A stretch of 41,117 nt of DNA from Fimbriimonadales bacterium (lineage in GTDB: Bacteria; Armatimonadota; Fimbriimonadia; Fimbriimonadales; Fimbriimonadaceae), in the NCBI GenBank assembly GCA_026418055.1, contig JAOACB010000010.1:23927-65043 (forward strand). Reading direction: 5' to 3'. A model generated the notes under the pieces. That model saw nothing but the letters and a program-made list of their open reading frames with translations, did no database searches and was not told the origin of the DNA. Shown one piece after another: positions 25,154 through 33,119 of this stretch. Each line of letters begins with the position of its first letter. Within the stretch, counting starts at the first letter, position 1. The position numbers and the translations under genes were made by a program.

Positions 25154-25186
25154 GGAGCGGATTATAACCGTGTAGACTCAGGCCAG
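25154..25186. promoter_or_regulatory. 33-base divergent intergenic region with two candidate -10 elements
   Basis: TATAAT on the minus strand (25166-25161), seven bases before the phosphorylase ATG, and TAGACT on the plus strand (25173-25178), eight bases before the CBS gene ATG. Neither has a convincing -35. Both would give leaderless or near-leaderless transcripts. Confidence 0.5.
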
Positions 25187-25594
25187 ATGACGCTGCGCGA
25201 GGTGTTGCACGCCCACATCCCCACCCTGGACGCCCAGAGCACCGTTCGGGACGCCGTCGACAAGATGGACCTCTACCAGTTTCCGGCCTTGGTGGTGCTC
25301 ACGCCTTCCCGGGTGCCGATGGCTGTGGTCACGGAGGGAGACCTCTGCCGGGCCGCCTCCACCGCCGGCTCTCTGTCGGGCATCGCCTACCTGCCCGCCT
25401 ATCGGTTCGGCACCCGGGAGCCGATCACCGCTCCGGCAGACACCGAGATCAGCGAGGCGTTCCACCTGATGCTGGCCAGGGGGCTGACGATCCTGCCCGT
25501 GATGGACGACGAGACGCTGGCGGGCGTCGTGCTGCGCTGCGACCTGATGCACGCCATGCTCGTCGACTCCGAGCCCGAGTCGCCGCCCGTCTAG
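25187..25594 (+). CDS. CBS-domain pair protein
   Basis: The 135-residue protein consists of two CBS repeats and nothing else: IPTLDAQSTVRDAVDKMDLY with VPMAVVTEGDLCRAA, and EPITAPADTEISEAFHLMLA with LTILPVMDDETLAGVVLRCD. Such small CBS proteins bind adenine nucleotides and regulate enzymes or transporters. ATG 25187 is chosen. Its TAG stop overlaps, inside the palindrome CTAG, the stop of the convergent folC gene, a 4-base convergent overlap with no terminator. Confidence 0.85.
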   Translation: MTLREVLHAHIPTLDAQSTVRDAVDKMDLYQFPALVVLTPSRVPMAVVTEGDLCRAASTAGSLSGIAYLPAYRFGTREPITAPADTEISEAFHLMLARGLTILPVMDDETLAGVVLRCDLMHAMLVDSEPESPPV

Positions 25595-26871
25595 AGCCGC
25601 GCCAGGGCGCGGGCAGCCTCTCCGAGCAGATAGAAGCTTCCGGACACGAGCACCGGGCGTCCCGGTCCGGCCGCATGCACGGCACGGGCCACCGCCTCCC
25701 CGACGCTGGCGCACGGCTCGGCGGCCACACCGGCTCGTTCGGCGGCCTCGGCCACGGCGTGCGGCTGGAGAGCCCGAGCGAACTCCAGAGGGCACGCGAA
25801 CACGCGCTCGACGCAGGGCGAGAGCTCTCGGAACACCCCGACCGGGTCATGGCCCCGGACCGAGCCCGCGACCATCGGCACGCGGACGCCGGGAAAGGCC
25901 CGGAGCATCGACCGCGCCAGCACCGACGCCGCTTCCGCGTTGTGCGCGCCGTCCAGCACCACCGTGTGACCCGCGATCTGTCGCCGCTCGAAGCGGCCGG
26001 GCAGGCTCGTCGTGGCCGCTCCGAGACGGATCGCGTCGTCGGGAAGCTGCGCGCCGGCAGCCAGCACCGCCGCAACCGCCAGGGCCATGTTGTGCGGCTG
26101 CGCGGCTCCCTCGATGCCGGGGCAGAGCCCGGTCACCGTCCGCCCTGGCACGGACACGGTCCACAGCTCGCCGTCCCGATGAAGTCGAACCTCCCGGCCG
26201 AAGACCCAGGCGGGGCTGCCTACGGCATCCGCCTGCCGCAGCACGGTTTCCAAGGCCGAGGGAGGGAGGTCGCCGACGATCAGTGGGCGTCCCGGCTTGG
26301 CGACTCCGGCCTTCTCGAAGGCGATCGACTCCAAGGTGCCTCCGAGGATGTCCACGTGGTCCAATCCGATGGACACCACCACCGCGCTCGCCGGGTCCAC
26401 GATGTTCGTGGCGTCCAGACGCCCTCCGAGGCCCACCTCGAGCGCCACCCACTCGCAGCCGCAGTCCCTCCAGTGGGTGAAGCCCATCGCTGTCTTGAAC
26501 TCGAACTCGCTGATCGGGCCGTACGGCCCTCCGTCGAAGGACTCGGCGATCGGCCGCAACCGCTCGACCAGCTCGGCGAAGCTCTCTCGGGAAACCATGC
26601 GGCGGCCGACTTGGATGCGCTCCCGGATGTCGTACACGAAGGGGCTGTAGTAGGAGCCGACCTTGGACCCCGCCTCGAACAAGATCGACTCCACGAACGC
26701 CGTGACGGAGCCCTTGCCGTTGGTGCCGGCCACGTGCACGTAACGCGGATGGGGGCCCAGCGCCCCGTCCAGGCCGGCCCGGCGGGCGAATTCGCGCATG
26801 CGGTCCAGCCCCAGCCGCCAGCCCCTGGGGGCCAGGCCCGATACGTAGGCTACGGCCTCCTCGTAGGTCAC
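25591..26871 (-). CDS. folC: Folylpolyglutamate synthase / dihydrofolate synthase
   Basis: The 426-residue enzyme of the Mur ligase-like family has the P-loop GTNGKGSV (residues 49-56), SPFVYDIRERIQVGRRMVS, LEVGLGGRLDATN, ISIGLDHVDILG-like VSIGLDHVDILGGTLESIA, FEKAGVAKPG and DGAHNAEAAS. It adds glutamate to folates in the cytoplasm. GTG at 26871 overlaps the TGA of dapL. It is the last gene of the long minus-strand operon. The frame is open far upstream but that part is a shadow of dapL. Confidence 0.93.
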   Translation of the reverse strand: MTYEEAVAYVSGLAPRGWRLGLDRMREFARRAGLDGALGPHPRYVHVAGTNGKGSVTAFVESILFEAGSKVGSYYSPFVYDIRERIQVGRRMVSRESFAELVERLRPIAESFDGGPYGPISEFEFKTAMGFTHWRDCGCEWVALEVGLGGRLDATNIVDPASAVVVSIGLDHVDILGGTLESIAFEKAGVAKPGRPLIVGDLPPSALETVLRQADAVGSPAWVFGREVRLHRDGELWTVSVPGRTVTGLCPGIEGAAQPHNMALAVAAVLAAGAQLPDDAIRLGAATTSLPGRFERRQIAGHTVVLDGAHNAEAASVLARSMLRAFPGVRVPMVAGSVRGHDPVGVFRELSPCVERVFACPLEFARALQPHAVAEAAERAGVAAEPCASVGEAVARAVHAAGPGRPVLVSGSFYLLGEAARALARL

Positions 26872-28049
26872 CCGAGCAGTCCCGAGGCCCGGATGCGGCG
26901 CACCGCCTCCTGGAAGCGTTCGCCCTCTCGGTCGCCCAGCAGGGTCAGCGACATCCTCAGGAAGCCCTCGCCCTCGGATCCGTAGCCGTTGCCCGGGATC
27001 GTGAGCACGTGCGCGCGCTCCAGCAGCGCCTTGCAGAACTCGGCGCTGCTCATCCCGGGCACGGGAACGCGGGCCCAAACGTAGAACGTCGCCTTGGGCT
27101 TGCCGACGCGCCAGCCGAGCGAGTTCAGGCCGTCGCACAGATAGTCGCGGCGTCGCTGGTACACGGCCAGCGAAGCCGAGTTGTCCACGCTTCGGAGCGC
27201 CTCGGCTCCGGCCTCCGCGATGGCCGGGAACTGCTTGCTGTCGATGTTGGACTTGAACTTGGCCAAGGTGGCGATGGCGTCGCGGTTCCCGAGGGCGAAG
27301 CCGAGCCTCCAGCCGGTCATGTTGAACATCTTGCTGAGGCTGTGGAACTCGATGGACGCGTCCTTGCCGCCGGGCACCTGCAGCACGGTCGGATTGCGGA
27401 ACCCCTCGTAGCTGACGGTGGCGTAGGCCATGTCGTTGACGAGCAGGATGTCGTGGTCCCGGCAGAACCGCACCAGGTCGGCGTAGAACTCCGGGGTCGC
27501 GACCGCGCCCGTCGGGTTGTGGGGGTAGCACACGTAGAACAGCTTCGCGCGCCGTGCCACGTCGGTGGGGATGTCCTCGAGCCTCGGCAGGAAGCCGTTC
27601 TCCTCGCGCAGCGGGGTCTCGAACACCTCGGCCCCCGCCATGAGCGCGTTCACCTTGTACACGGTGTAGCCGGGGTTCGGCACGATCGCCACGTCGCCCG
27701 GATCCAGGTAGGCGTAGGCGAGATGGGCCAAGCCCTCCTTGCTGCCGATCAGCTGGACGATCTCGCCGCCGGGATCGACCCGCACGCCGAACTCGCGCTC
27801 GTACCAGTCGGCGGCGGCCCGGATGAACGATTCCCACCCGAACGGCGTTTCGTCGTAGCGGTGGGTGGCCGGGTCGTGCGCCGCCCTGGCCAAGGCCTCG
27901 ACCACCGGCTCGGGTGTGGGCAGGTCGGGGTCGCCGATGCCCAGGTCGATGATGTCCGCACCGGCGGCGATGGCCTCGGCCTTCACGCGCGAGATCTCTG
28001 CGAACAGGTAGGGAGGAATGCTGTCGAGGCGCTTGGAGCGTGCTGGCAT
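26868..28049 (-). CDS. dapL: LL-diaminopimelate aminotransferase
   Basis: The 393-residue PLP-dependent class I/II aminotransferase has the characteristic start RLDSIPPYLFAEISRVKAEA, DIIDLGIGDPDLPTP, YPHNPTGA (Asn178), NDMAYATV (Asp206, Tyr209) and HSLSKMFNMTGWR (PLP lysine 240). This opening and the spacing are those of DapL, which makes LL-diaminopimelate directly from tetrahydrodipicolinate. The annotation rests on family likeness and could also fit a related aminotransferase. TAAACT (28064-28059), overlapping the stop of the LmbE gene, lies nine bases before the ATG. Confidence 0.85.
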   Translation of the reverse strand: MPARSKRLDSIPPYLFAEISRVKAEAIAAGADIIDLGIGDPDLPTPEPVVEALARAAHDPATHRYDETPFGWESFIRAAADWYEREFGVRVDPGGEIVQLIGSKEGLAHLAYAYLDPGDVAIVPNPGYTVYKVNALMAGAEVFETPLREENGFLPRLEDIPTDVARRAKLFYVCYPHNPTGAVATPEFYADLVRFCRDHDILLVNDMAYATVSYEGFRNPTVLQVPGGKDASIEFHSLSKMFNMTGWRLGFALGNRDAIATLAKFKSNIDSKQFPAIAEAGAEALRSVDNSASLAVYQRRRDYLCDGLNSLGWRVGKPKATFYVWARVPVPGMSSAEFCKALLERAHVLTIPGNGYGSEGEGFLRMSLTLLGDREGERFQEAVRRIRASGLLG

Positions 28050-28061
28050 CGGCCCGGGAGT

Positions 28062-28811
28062 TTACCAGCCGGACTCCGTCAGGCTCAGGAAGGCTTCGGC
28101 CGCGAGCAGCCAGCGGCGCCAAGTCGCGCTGCGTTCCACCTCGCGCCGGAGGCGCGGCGGGAGGTTGGGGCTGCGGTAGTCGCGGTGGACCTGCAGCCGG
28201 AGGCGCTCGGAGCGGCACAGGCTCAGCGGACGCAGGGTGAGCCAGCGGTACACGTGGTACCAAACGAGCACGGCGTGGATGTTCTGGCTGGGGTAGCCGC
28301 GAGCCAGGCGCCTCTTCAGAGCGCACTCCTCCTGGGTCAGCTCGAGCACCTCCTCGCCGTCGGGCGTGGCGAACCGGTTCAGCGTTTGGATGCGGCGCGT
28401 GTAGGGGTGGTACATCGGGTACTCGAGCACCGGTCCTTCGAAGCTCCGATTCACCAGTAGGTTGGTGGCGTCATGGTCGAGGTGCCCCTGCTCGAACGCG
28501 ATCGTCACGACTCGGTCCGGCCTGGCCTCGTCCACGACCTGGCGCATCCGCGGCCAGAGCTCGGGCATCTGCTCGGCGACGCGCCCATCCACCCCCGGAA
28601 GGAACGCCAGGTTGCGTTCCTCCACGCCGAGCGCGGCCATGGCGCGGACGGCCTCGGCCTTCCGCACGGGCGTGTGGTGGGTCCAGCAGGCGTGCACGGT
28701 GGCTCCCGCCCGCGTCAGTCGCCGGATCCAAGCGCACACACCCAGCTCGTCGTCGGGGTGCGCGAACACGAACAGCCAGCGAAGCGAGGGATCCTCGTCG
28801 AACGCCCTCAC
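28062..28811 (-). CDS. PIG-L / LmbE family deacetylase
   Basis: The 249-residue protein begins with WLFVFAHPDDELGVCAWIRR, where AHPDDE is the zinc-binding motif, and has QGHLDHDATN as the second ligand site. Members deacetylate GlcNAc linked to lipid, inositol or other sugars. Its place among LPS genes suggests action on a glycan or glycolipid precursor (inference). GTG at 28811 overlaps the stop of the nucleotidyltransferase gene (GTGA). The C-terminal third (VWYHVYRWLTLRPLSLCRSE) is not typical of the family and may bind a partner. Confidence 0.85.
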   Translation of the reverse strand: MRAFDEDPSLRWLFVFAHPDDELGVCAWIRRLTRAGATVHACWTHHTPVRKAEAVRAMAALGVEERNLAFLPGVDGRVAEQMPELWPRMRQVVDEARPDRVVTIAFEQGHLDHDATNLLVNRSFEGPVLEYPMYHPYTRRIQTLNRFATPDGEEVLELTQEECALKRRLARGYPSQNIHAVLVWYHVYRWLTLRPLSLCRSERLRLQVHRDYRSPNLPPRLRREVERSATWRRWLLAAEAFLSLTESGW

Positions 28812-29263
28812 TCCAGCCCGGCCCTCCTGAGGGTGCTGGTGGTGGAGCGCCCGGGGACGGTGGGGAAGATCACCACCCGCCCTCCGTACGATCGCACGAG
28901 GGGAGCCTCGGGGAGGTCCTGCTCGCGATAGTCGCCGCCCTTCACGTGCACCTCGGGGCGGAGGAAGCGGATCAGCTCCTCGGGCGTGTCTTCGGCGAAG
29001 GCCACCACGGCGTCCACGGGCCGCAGGGCGGCCAGCAGCTCGGCGCGGTCCTCCAAGGGGTTCAGAGGCCGGTTCGGACCCTTGCCCAGACGCCGCACCG
29101 ACTCGTCGTCGTTGATTCCCACGATCAGCAGGTCGCCCAGGGCGCGAGCGGCTTCGAGCAACCGCAGGTGGCCGACGTGCAGCACATCGAACACGCCGTT
29201 GGTGAACGCGAGCTTCCGGCCTCGGCGCAAGGCGGCGGCCTCCTCCCAGCGCAACAGGCTCAC
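28808..29263 (-). CDS. D-glycero-beta-D-manno-heptose 1-phosphate adenylyltransferase (HldE C-terminal type)
   Basis: The 151-residue nucleotidyltransferase contains FTNGVFDVLHVGHLRLLEAA with the HxGH motif, GINDDESVRRLGKGPNRPLN, DAVVAFAEDTPEELIR and VHVKGGDYREQDL, ending with GRSTTSTLRR. These are the signature segments of the RfaE domain II, which activates heptose 1-phosphate to ADP-heptose (or CDP/GDP form). The kinase domain (HldE domain I) and other heptose genes (gmhA, gmhB, hldD) are not in the window. GTG at 29263 overlaps the stop of the glycosyltransferase gene. Confidence 0.88.
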   Translation of the reverse strand: MSLLRWEEAAALRRGRKLAFTNGVFDVLHVGHLRLLEAARALGDLLIVGINDDESVRRLGKGPNRPLNPLEDRAELLAALRPVDAVVAFAEDTPEELIRFLRPEVHVKGGDYREQDLPEAPLVRSYGGRVVIFPTVPGRSTTSTLRRAGLE

Positions 29264-30189
29264 GCCAACGCCTCCAGAACCTTGTCGGCGACTGCCTCGG
29301 GAGCGATGCGGTCCAGCCCCTCCGGCTCGTAGAGGCACCGGTGGATCTGGCCGTAGGGGCAGCTGCGCTGAGGTCGGGTGATCGAGTACAGGCCGATCGC
29401 GGGAACGCCGAGGGCGGCGGCGAGGTGGGTGCTGCCGGTGTCGCCGCCCACATGGGCCTTGGCCAGAGAGAGCAGCGCCACCAGCTCGCCGAGGCTTGTT
29501 TGCCCGCACAGGTTCGCGGCGCCTGAGCGGGTGGCCTCCAACGCCGCTCGCGCCGACGCGTGGTCGGATTCCGCCCGGCCCCCGATGAGCACCGTGCGCA
29601 ACCCTTGGAGGGCGAGCAGATCGATGAGCCTCCCGCAACGCTCGGAGGGCCATCGCTTGGTCGCCCAGGCCGCGCCCGGATTGAGCACGACGAACGGATC
29701 TCCGACGGCCAGCTTCGAGCGGACCGAGTCCAAGTCCTTCTCGGCGGGCCGCAGGCCGAAGTCGGCTTGGTGGGCGCTTCCGCCCGCTGCCCGGGCCACG
29801 TCCACGTACTGGTCGACGATGTGCGTGGAGCTGGGATCGGGAAGCACCGCCTGAGAGGCCAGCCATGAGCCCTCCCGTTGCCAGTGATAGCCGAGCTTGC
29901 GGCGGGCCCTCGCTCGGGCGACCACGATCGCGCTCTTCGCCAAGCCCTGCAGGTCGAGCGCGGCTTCGAACTCCTCGCCGAACACCGGCCAGGACTTCGG
30001 GTTCAACTGCGGCTTGGCCTCCACCACCTCGTCCACGTGGCGACAGAGCCGTGGCAGGGCGGCGAACCGGGGATCGCAAACCCAAACCACCCGGCAGCCC
30101 GGGTGGCCGGCCTTCAGCGCTCCGGCCGCGGGCAGGGAGCACACGACGTCGCCGAGCGCGCTGAGTCGGCTGATGAGGAAGCTAGGCAC
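29260..30189 (-). CDS. Family 9 glycosyltransferase (heptosyltransferase-like), copy 1
   Basis: The 309-residue protein has SRLSALGDVVCSLPAAGALK at the N-terminus, VLNPGAAWATKRWP in the middle and GDTGSTHLAAALGVPAIGLY near the end, the GT9 (ADP-heptose:LPS heptosyltransferase) pattern. It would add a sugar to the LPS core at the inner face of the membrane; sugar and acceptor are unknown. The GTG at 30189 overlaps the TAG of the second GT9 gene by eight bases. Confidence 0.88.
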   Translation of the reverse strand: MPSFLISRLSALGDVVCSLPAAGALKAGHPGCRVVWVCDPRFAALPRLCRHVDEVVEAKPQLNPKSWPVFGEEFEAALDLQGLAKSAIVVARARARRKLGYHWQREGSWLASQAVLPDPSSTHIVDQYVDVARAAGGSAHQADFGLRPAEKDLDSVRSKLAVGDPFVVLNPGAAWATKRWPSERCGRLIDLLALQGLRTVLIGGRAESDHASARAALEATRSGAANLCGQTSLGELVALLSLAKAHVGGDTGSTHLAAALGVPAIGLYSITRPQRSCPYGQIHRCLYEPEGLDRIAPEAVADKVLEALA

Positions 30190-31138
30190 GCAGCTCCCTC
30201 CACATCTGTTGGGCGGCGGCGAAGATCGCGCTCTGGGGCACCAGGGCGGCGTTGCCGCCGAGGCTGAGCACCTTGCCCCGCCCCCAATAGGGTCGGAACT
30301 TCTCTTGGGGCATGTGGCCGAACACCGTCACGGTGGGCACCCCCAGCGCCGAGGCGATGTGCGCTGTTCCGGTGTCGCCGCTCAGATGCAGCGCCGACAG
30401 CGCCAGGGCGGCCATGGTCTGGCGCAGCGGCAACCGACCGACCCAATCGATCGAGCCTGGCAGCTCCGGACTGGGGTCCCCCGGCCCTCCGAGGTAGCCC
30501 ACGGCGAGACCCTCTTTCATCAGCAACTCGCCGACCGTCCTCCACCGGTCGAGCGGAACCACCTTGTTGGGGTGTCCGGCGCCGACGGTGATCGTGACCA
30601 GCGGCCGGTCGGGCAGCTGCGCCTTCAGCGTCTCCCTCTCCGCCGTGAGATCGGGAAGCATCGGCGTCGGATCGCCGCTGGCGAAGCCCAGGTAGCCCAG
30701 GGTCTCCAGGTTCTGCTCGACCATGTGCTCGGCTCGGTGGGGATCGGGCCGGACGGGGTTCAGCGCTCGGGCGAGGCCGTCCGTGGCGCGCGCCGCAACC
30801 CTGCGGGCCGGTCGTGCGATGCGCAGGCAGAGGGCCGTCTTCGAGTGCCCTTGAAGGTCGATCCCGTAGTCGTACCCGCGCTCCCGCAACCGAAGGTAGA
30901 AGCGCATCTGCCTGGCGATGCCGGCGGGGGTCCAACGCAGCCGCTTCTCCTCCCGGCTGTCGAACGTCTCGAGGCCGTTCACCAGGCGCTCGGTGTCGAT
31001 CACGTCGGCGCACCGTCGGTCGACCACCCAGTCGATCACGGCCCCGGGCACCGAGCGCCGAATCCGCGACGCAACCGGCAGGGCCATCACGCAGTCGCCG
31101 ATCGCCGAGAAGCGGAGGATGAGGAACCTCGGTCCCAT
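30182..31138 (-). CDS. Family 9 glycosyltransferase (heptosyltransferase-like), copy 2
   Basis: A 318-residue GT9 enzyme: FLILRFSAIGDCVMALPVAS, YGIDLQGHSKTALC, VTITVGAGHPNKVVPLDRW and GDTGTAHIASALGVPTVTVF. Sequence is clearly different from the neighbouring GT9 gene, so the two probably make different linkages in the core oligosaccharide. The ATG overlaps the stop of the acyltransferase gene by one base (TGATG). Confidence 0.88.
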   Translation of the reverse strand: MGPRFLILRFSAIGDCVMALPVASRIRRSVPGAVIDWVVDRRCADVIDTERLVNGLETFDSREEKRLRWTPAGIARQMRFYLRLRERGYDYGIDLQGHSKTALCLRIARPARRVAARATDGLARALNPVRPDPHRAEHMVEQNLETLGYLGFASGDPTPMLPDLTAERETLKAQLPDRPLVTITVGAGHPNKVVPLDRWRTVGELLMKEGLAVGYLGGPGDPSPELPGSIDWVGRLPLRQTMAALALSALHLSGDTGTAHIASALGVPTVTVFGHMPQEKFRPYWGRGKVLSLGGNAALVPQSAIFAAAQQMWRELRA

Positions 31139-32037
31139 CACGCGATCCAACCCTTTCGTCGGGCGCTCTTCCATCGGTCGTGCAGCCAAAGATACTGTTC
31201 GGGCCAGCGTCGGATCAGGGACTCCAAGTCGCGGTGGAGGTCCTCCATGATCCGCTCCGGCTTCACGCCGCTCGCACGGTCGTACACTCGGTAGGGCAGG
31301 ATCTCGATGTGCAGGCGGCCCACGCCGGCGCTGATGCAGGCCAGCGGCAACAGAGGAGCTCCCGTGCGCAGGTGCAGCACGGCGGGCCCCAAGGCGGTTC
31401 CCGCCGGATGGCCGAAGAACGGCACGAAGGCCTCGTTGGAGTTCTGGTCCGGGAGAATGGCCACGACGCCGTTCGCCTTCAGCTTGGCCAGAACGGGTCG
31501 GGCGGCGTTGCCGCGGGGGATGACCTCCACGCCCGCGTGCCGCCGCATCCGCAGCACGAGGTCGTTCAGCTCCGAGTCGTTCGCGTCGCGGGCCACCACG
31601 CTCATCGGGAAGCCCGAGGCCGAGAACCATTGAGCGCCCCGCTCCCAGTTTCCCAGGTGGCCGGTGATCACCAGCACCCCACGGCCCAGTCCGAACGCCT
31701 CCTCCAGATGCTCCCTGCCTGCGGTGGTGGTGGTGCGCAAGACCTCCTCGTCGGAGCGGAGCTCGCTGCGCAGGAAGTCGGTTGCGTTTCTGCCGAAGTG
31801 CTCGAAGACCCGCAGGGCCAGAGCGCGGCGGTCCTCCTCGGAGAGTTCGGGAAACGCCAGCGCAAGGTTGGACAGCGCGCGCTCTCGGTGCTTGCGGGAA
31901 AGGCGGAACGCGAGCCGCCCCACCCGTTCGCCGGCTCGGGCTGCCTGCTCGGCGGATCGTCGCAAGCACCAGCGCTGGGCCCTTACGAACGCCCAGCTGC
32001 CGAGCCGCGTCGCAACCCTATTCAGCCTCAGCCTCAT
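31138..32037 (-). CDS. Lipid A biosynthesis acyltransferase, LpxL/HtrB family
   Basis: The 299-residue LABLAT-family protein has the catalytic HX4E motif at GHLGNWE (His127, Glu132), VARDANDSELNDLVLRMR, VEVIPRGNAAR, VAILPDQNSN and FFGHPAGTALGPAVL. Such enzymes transfer a secondary acyl chain to lipid A at the inner membrane. No strong N-terminal transmembrane helix is visible; there is a cationic region (RLRLNRVATRLG, RLSRKHRERA). It overlaps the 3' end of lpxK by 20 bases. ATG 32037 is preferred; the longer upstream frame is the shadow of lpxK. Confidence 0.88.
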   Translation of the reverse strand: MRLRLNRVATRLGSWAFVRAQRWCLRRSAEQAARAGERVGRLAFRLSRKHRERALSNLALAFPELSEEDRRALALRVFEHFGRNATDFLRSELRSDEEVLRTTTTAGREHLEEAFGLGRGVLVITGHLGNWERGAQWFSASGFPMSVVARDANDSELNDLVLRMRRHAGVEVIPRGNAARPVLAKLKANGVVAILPDQNSNEAFVPFFGHPAGTALGPAVLHLRTGAPLLPLACISAGVGRLHIEILPYRVYDRASGVKPERIMEDLHRDLESLIRRWPEQYLWLHDRWKSARRKGWIA

Positions 32038-33010
32038 GCAACCGTTCCACCAGCCAGCGCCGGAACTCCTCGGCCGGCTGGATCGAGACATCCCGAAGCG
32101 CGACGACCCAACGTCGGCCTGCAAGGTCCGGTCTGCGGCGGAGCTTGACCCAGTCCTTCGCCGTGACCACCACCGTCGAACCCGGCGGGACGCCATCCAG
32201 CAGGTTACCCGCGGACAGAGGGTCGTGGTCGGTCAGCGCGGCCAGGCCCCGCAGCCCCACGCCTGCCGCCCGCAGGTCGTCGGCGAAGCGATCCGGTCGA
32301 GCGATGGCGCACAGAGCCCAGGCGTCCTTCGGCGCCTCGGTGGGACGATCGGACTCCGCGTCCACGAACCGGAGCCCGCCGCAGGCTAGGTCGAAGCGGC
32401 CCGGCAGGATCAGGTCCGCGCGACTGCGGTTCCAACGGGGTTCGCGGTAGGGCCCCGCCGGCAGGCAGAGGCGGTTCGTCGGCGCGGGATCGTCCAGCGC
32501 GATGGTCGCGTGCTTGCGCAAGGGGAGGTGCTGCAAGCCGTCGTCCAGCACCAGCACGGCGTCCGGCGCGCGCTGGGCGCACAGCGCGGCCGCGGCGACG
32601 CGGTCGCGTCCCACCACCAGCGGCAGATCCGGCATCAGCCAGCGTGCCATCGCGGGTTCGTCTCCCCACTCAGCCGGGTCGAGATCTCCCTCGGGCGCCC
32701 ACGACGCGCCGCGCTGTCGGGGCGAGCCGTAGCCGCTGCAGGAGAGCACCGCCGGGCGCCCGGTCGATCGGAGCACCTGCGCCACGTGCAGGGCCGTCGG
32801 CGACTTGCCGGAGCCGCCGACCACCAGGTTTCCCACGCACACCACAGGCCTATGGGGGGACCGTGGCCGCTTCAGGCCGGACCGGTAGGCGGCGAGGTAG
32901 GCCTCCCAGCCGACGGCGTACAGCAGCGCGAGCGGAGCCAGCGCCGCGCGGGCGGTCCGGAAACGCAACGCCCGCCCATACCAAACCCGCTGCTCCCACC
33001 CCCCGGCCAT
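32018..33010 (-). CDS. lpxK: Tetraacyldisaccharide 4'-kinase
   Basis: The 330-residue kinase adds the 4'-phosphate to the lipid A precursor at the inner membrane. Seen are a hydrophobic N-terminal helix (LAPLALLYAVGWEAYLAAY), the Walker A GNLVVGGSGKSPT (residues 60-72, GGSGKSP instead of GGTGKTP), LSCSGYGSPRQR, GRDRVAAA, DDGLQHLPLRK and LTDHDPLSAG. First gene of the minus-strand envelope operon. CATACT lies eight bases before the ATG. It is divergent from mtaB. Confidence 0.92.
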   Translation of the reverse strand: MAGGWEQRVWYGRALRFRTARAALAPLALLYAVGWEAYLAAYRSGLKRPRSPHRPVVCVGNLVVGGSGKSPTALHVAQVLRSTGRPAVLSCSGYGSPRQRGASWAPEGDLDPAEWGDEPAMARWLMPDLPLVVGRDRVAAAALCAQRAPDAVLVLDDGLQHLPLRKHATIALDDPAPTNRLCLPAGPYREPRWNRSRADLILPGRFDLACGGLRFVDAESDRPTEAPKDAWALCAIARPDRFADDLRAAGVGLRGLAALTDHDPLSAGNLLDGVPPGSTVVVTAKDWVKLRRRPDLAGRRWVVALRDVSIQPAEEFRRWLVERLHEAEAE

Positions 33011-33119
33011 CGACCCGAAGTATGGGGCAAGATCCCGGCAGGTTTCCTTGGGTCTTCGGACCCCGCTTGCGCCCGGGCCCCACCGGCTGGGGCGCGTTCC
33101 ATGCGGTAAACCCGTTCAC

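Noticed and set aside
26872-28326. Upstream extension of the folC frame
   Set aside because: It overlaps dapL in another frame and shows no Mur-ligase relation; the GTG at 26871 with GTGA overlap is the proper start.
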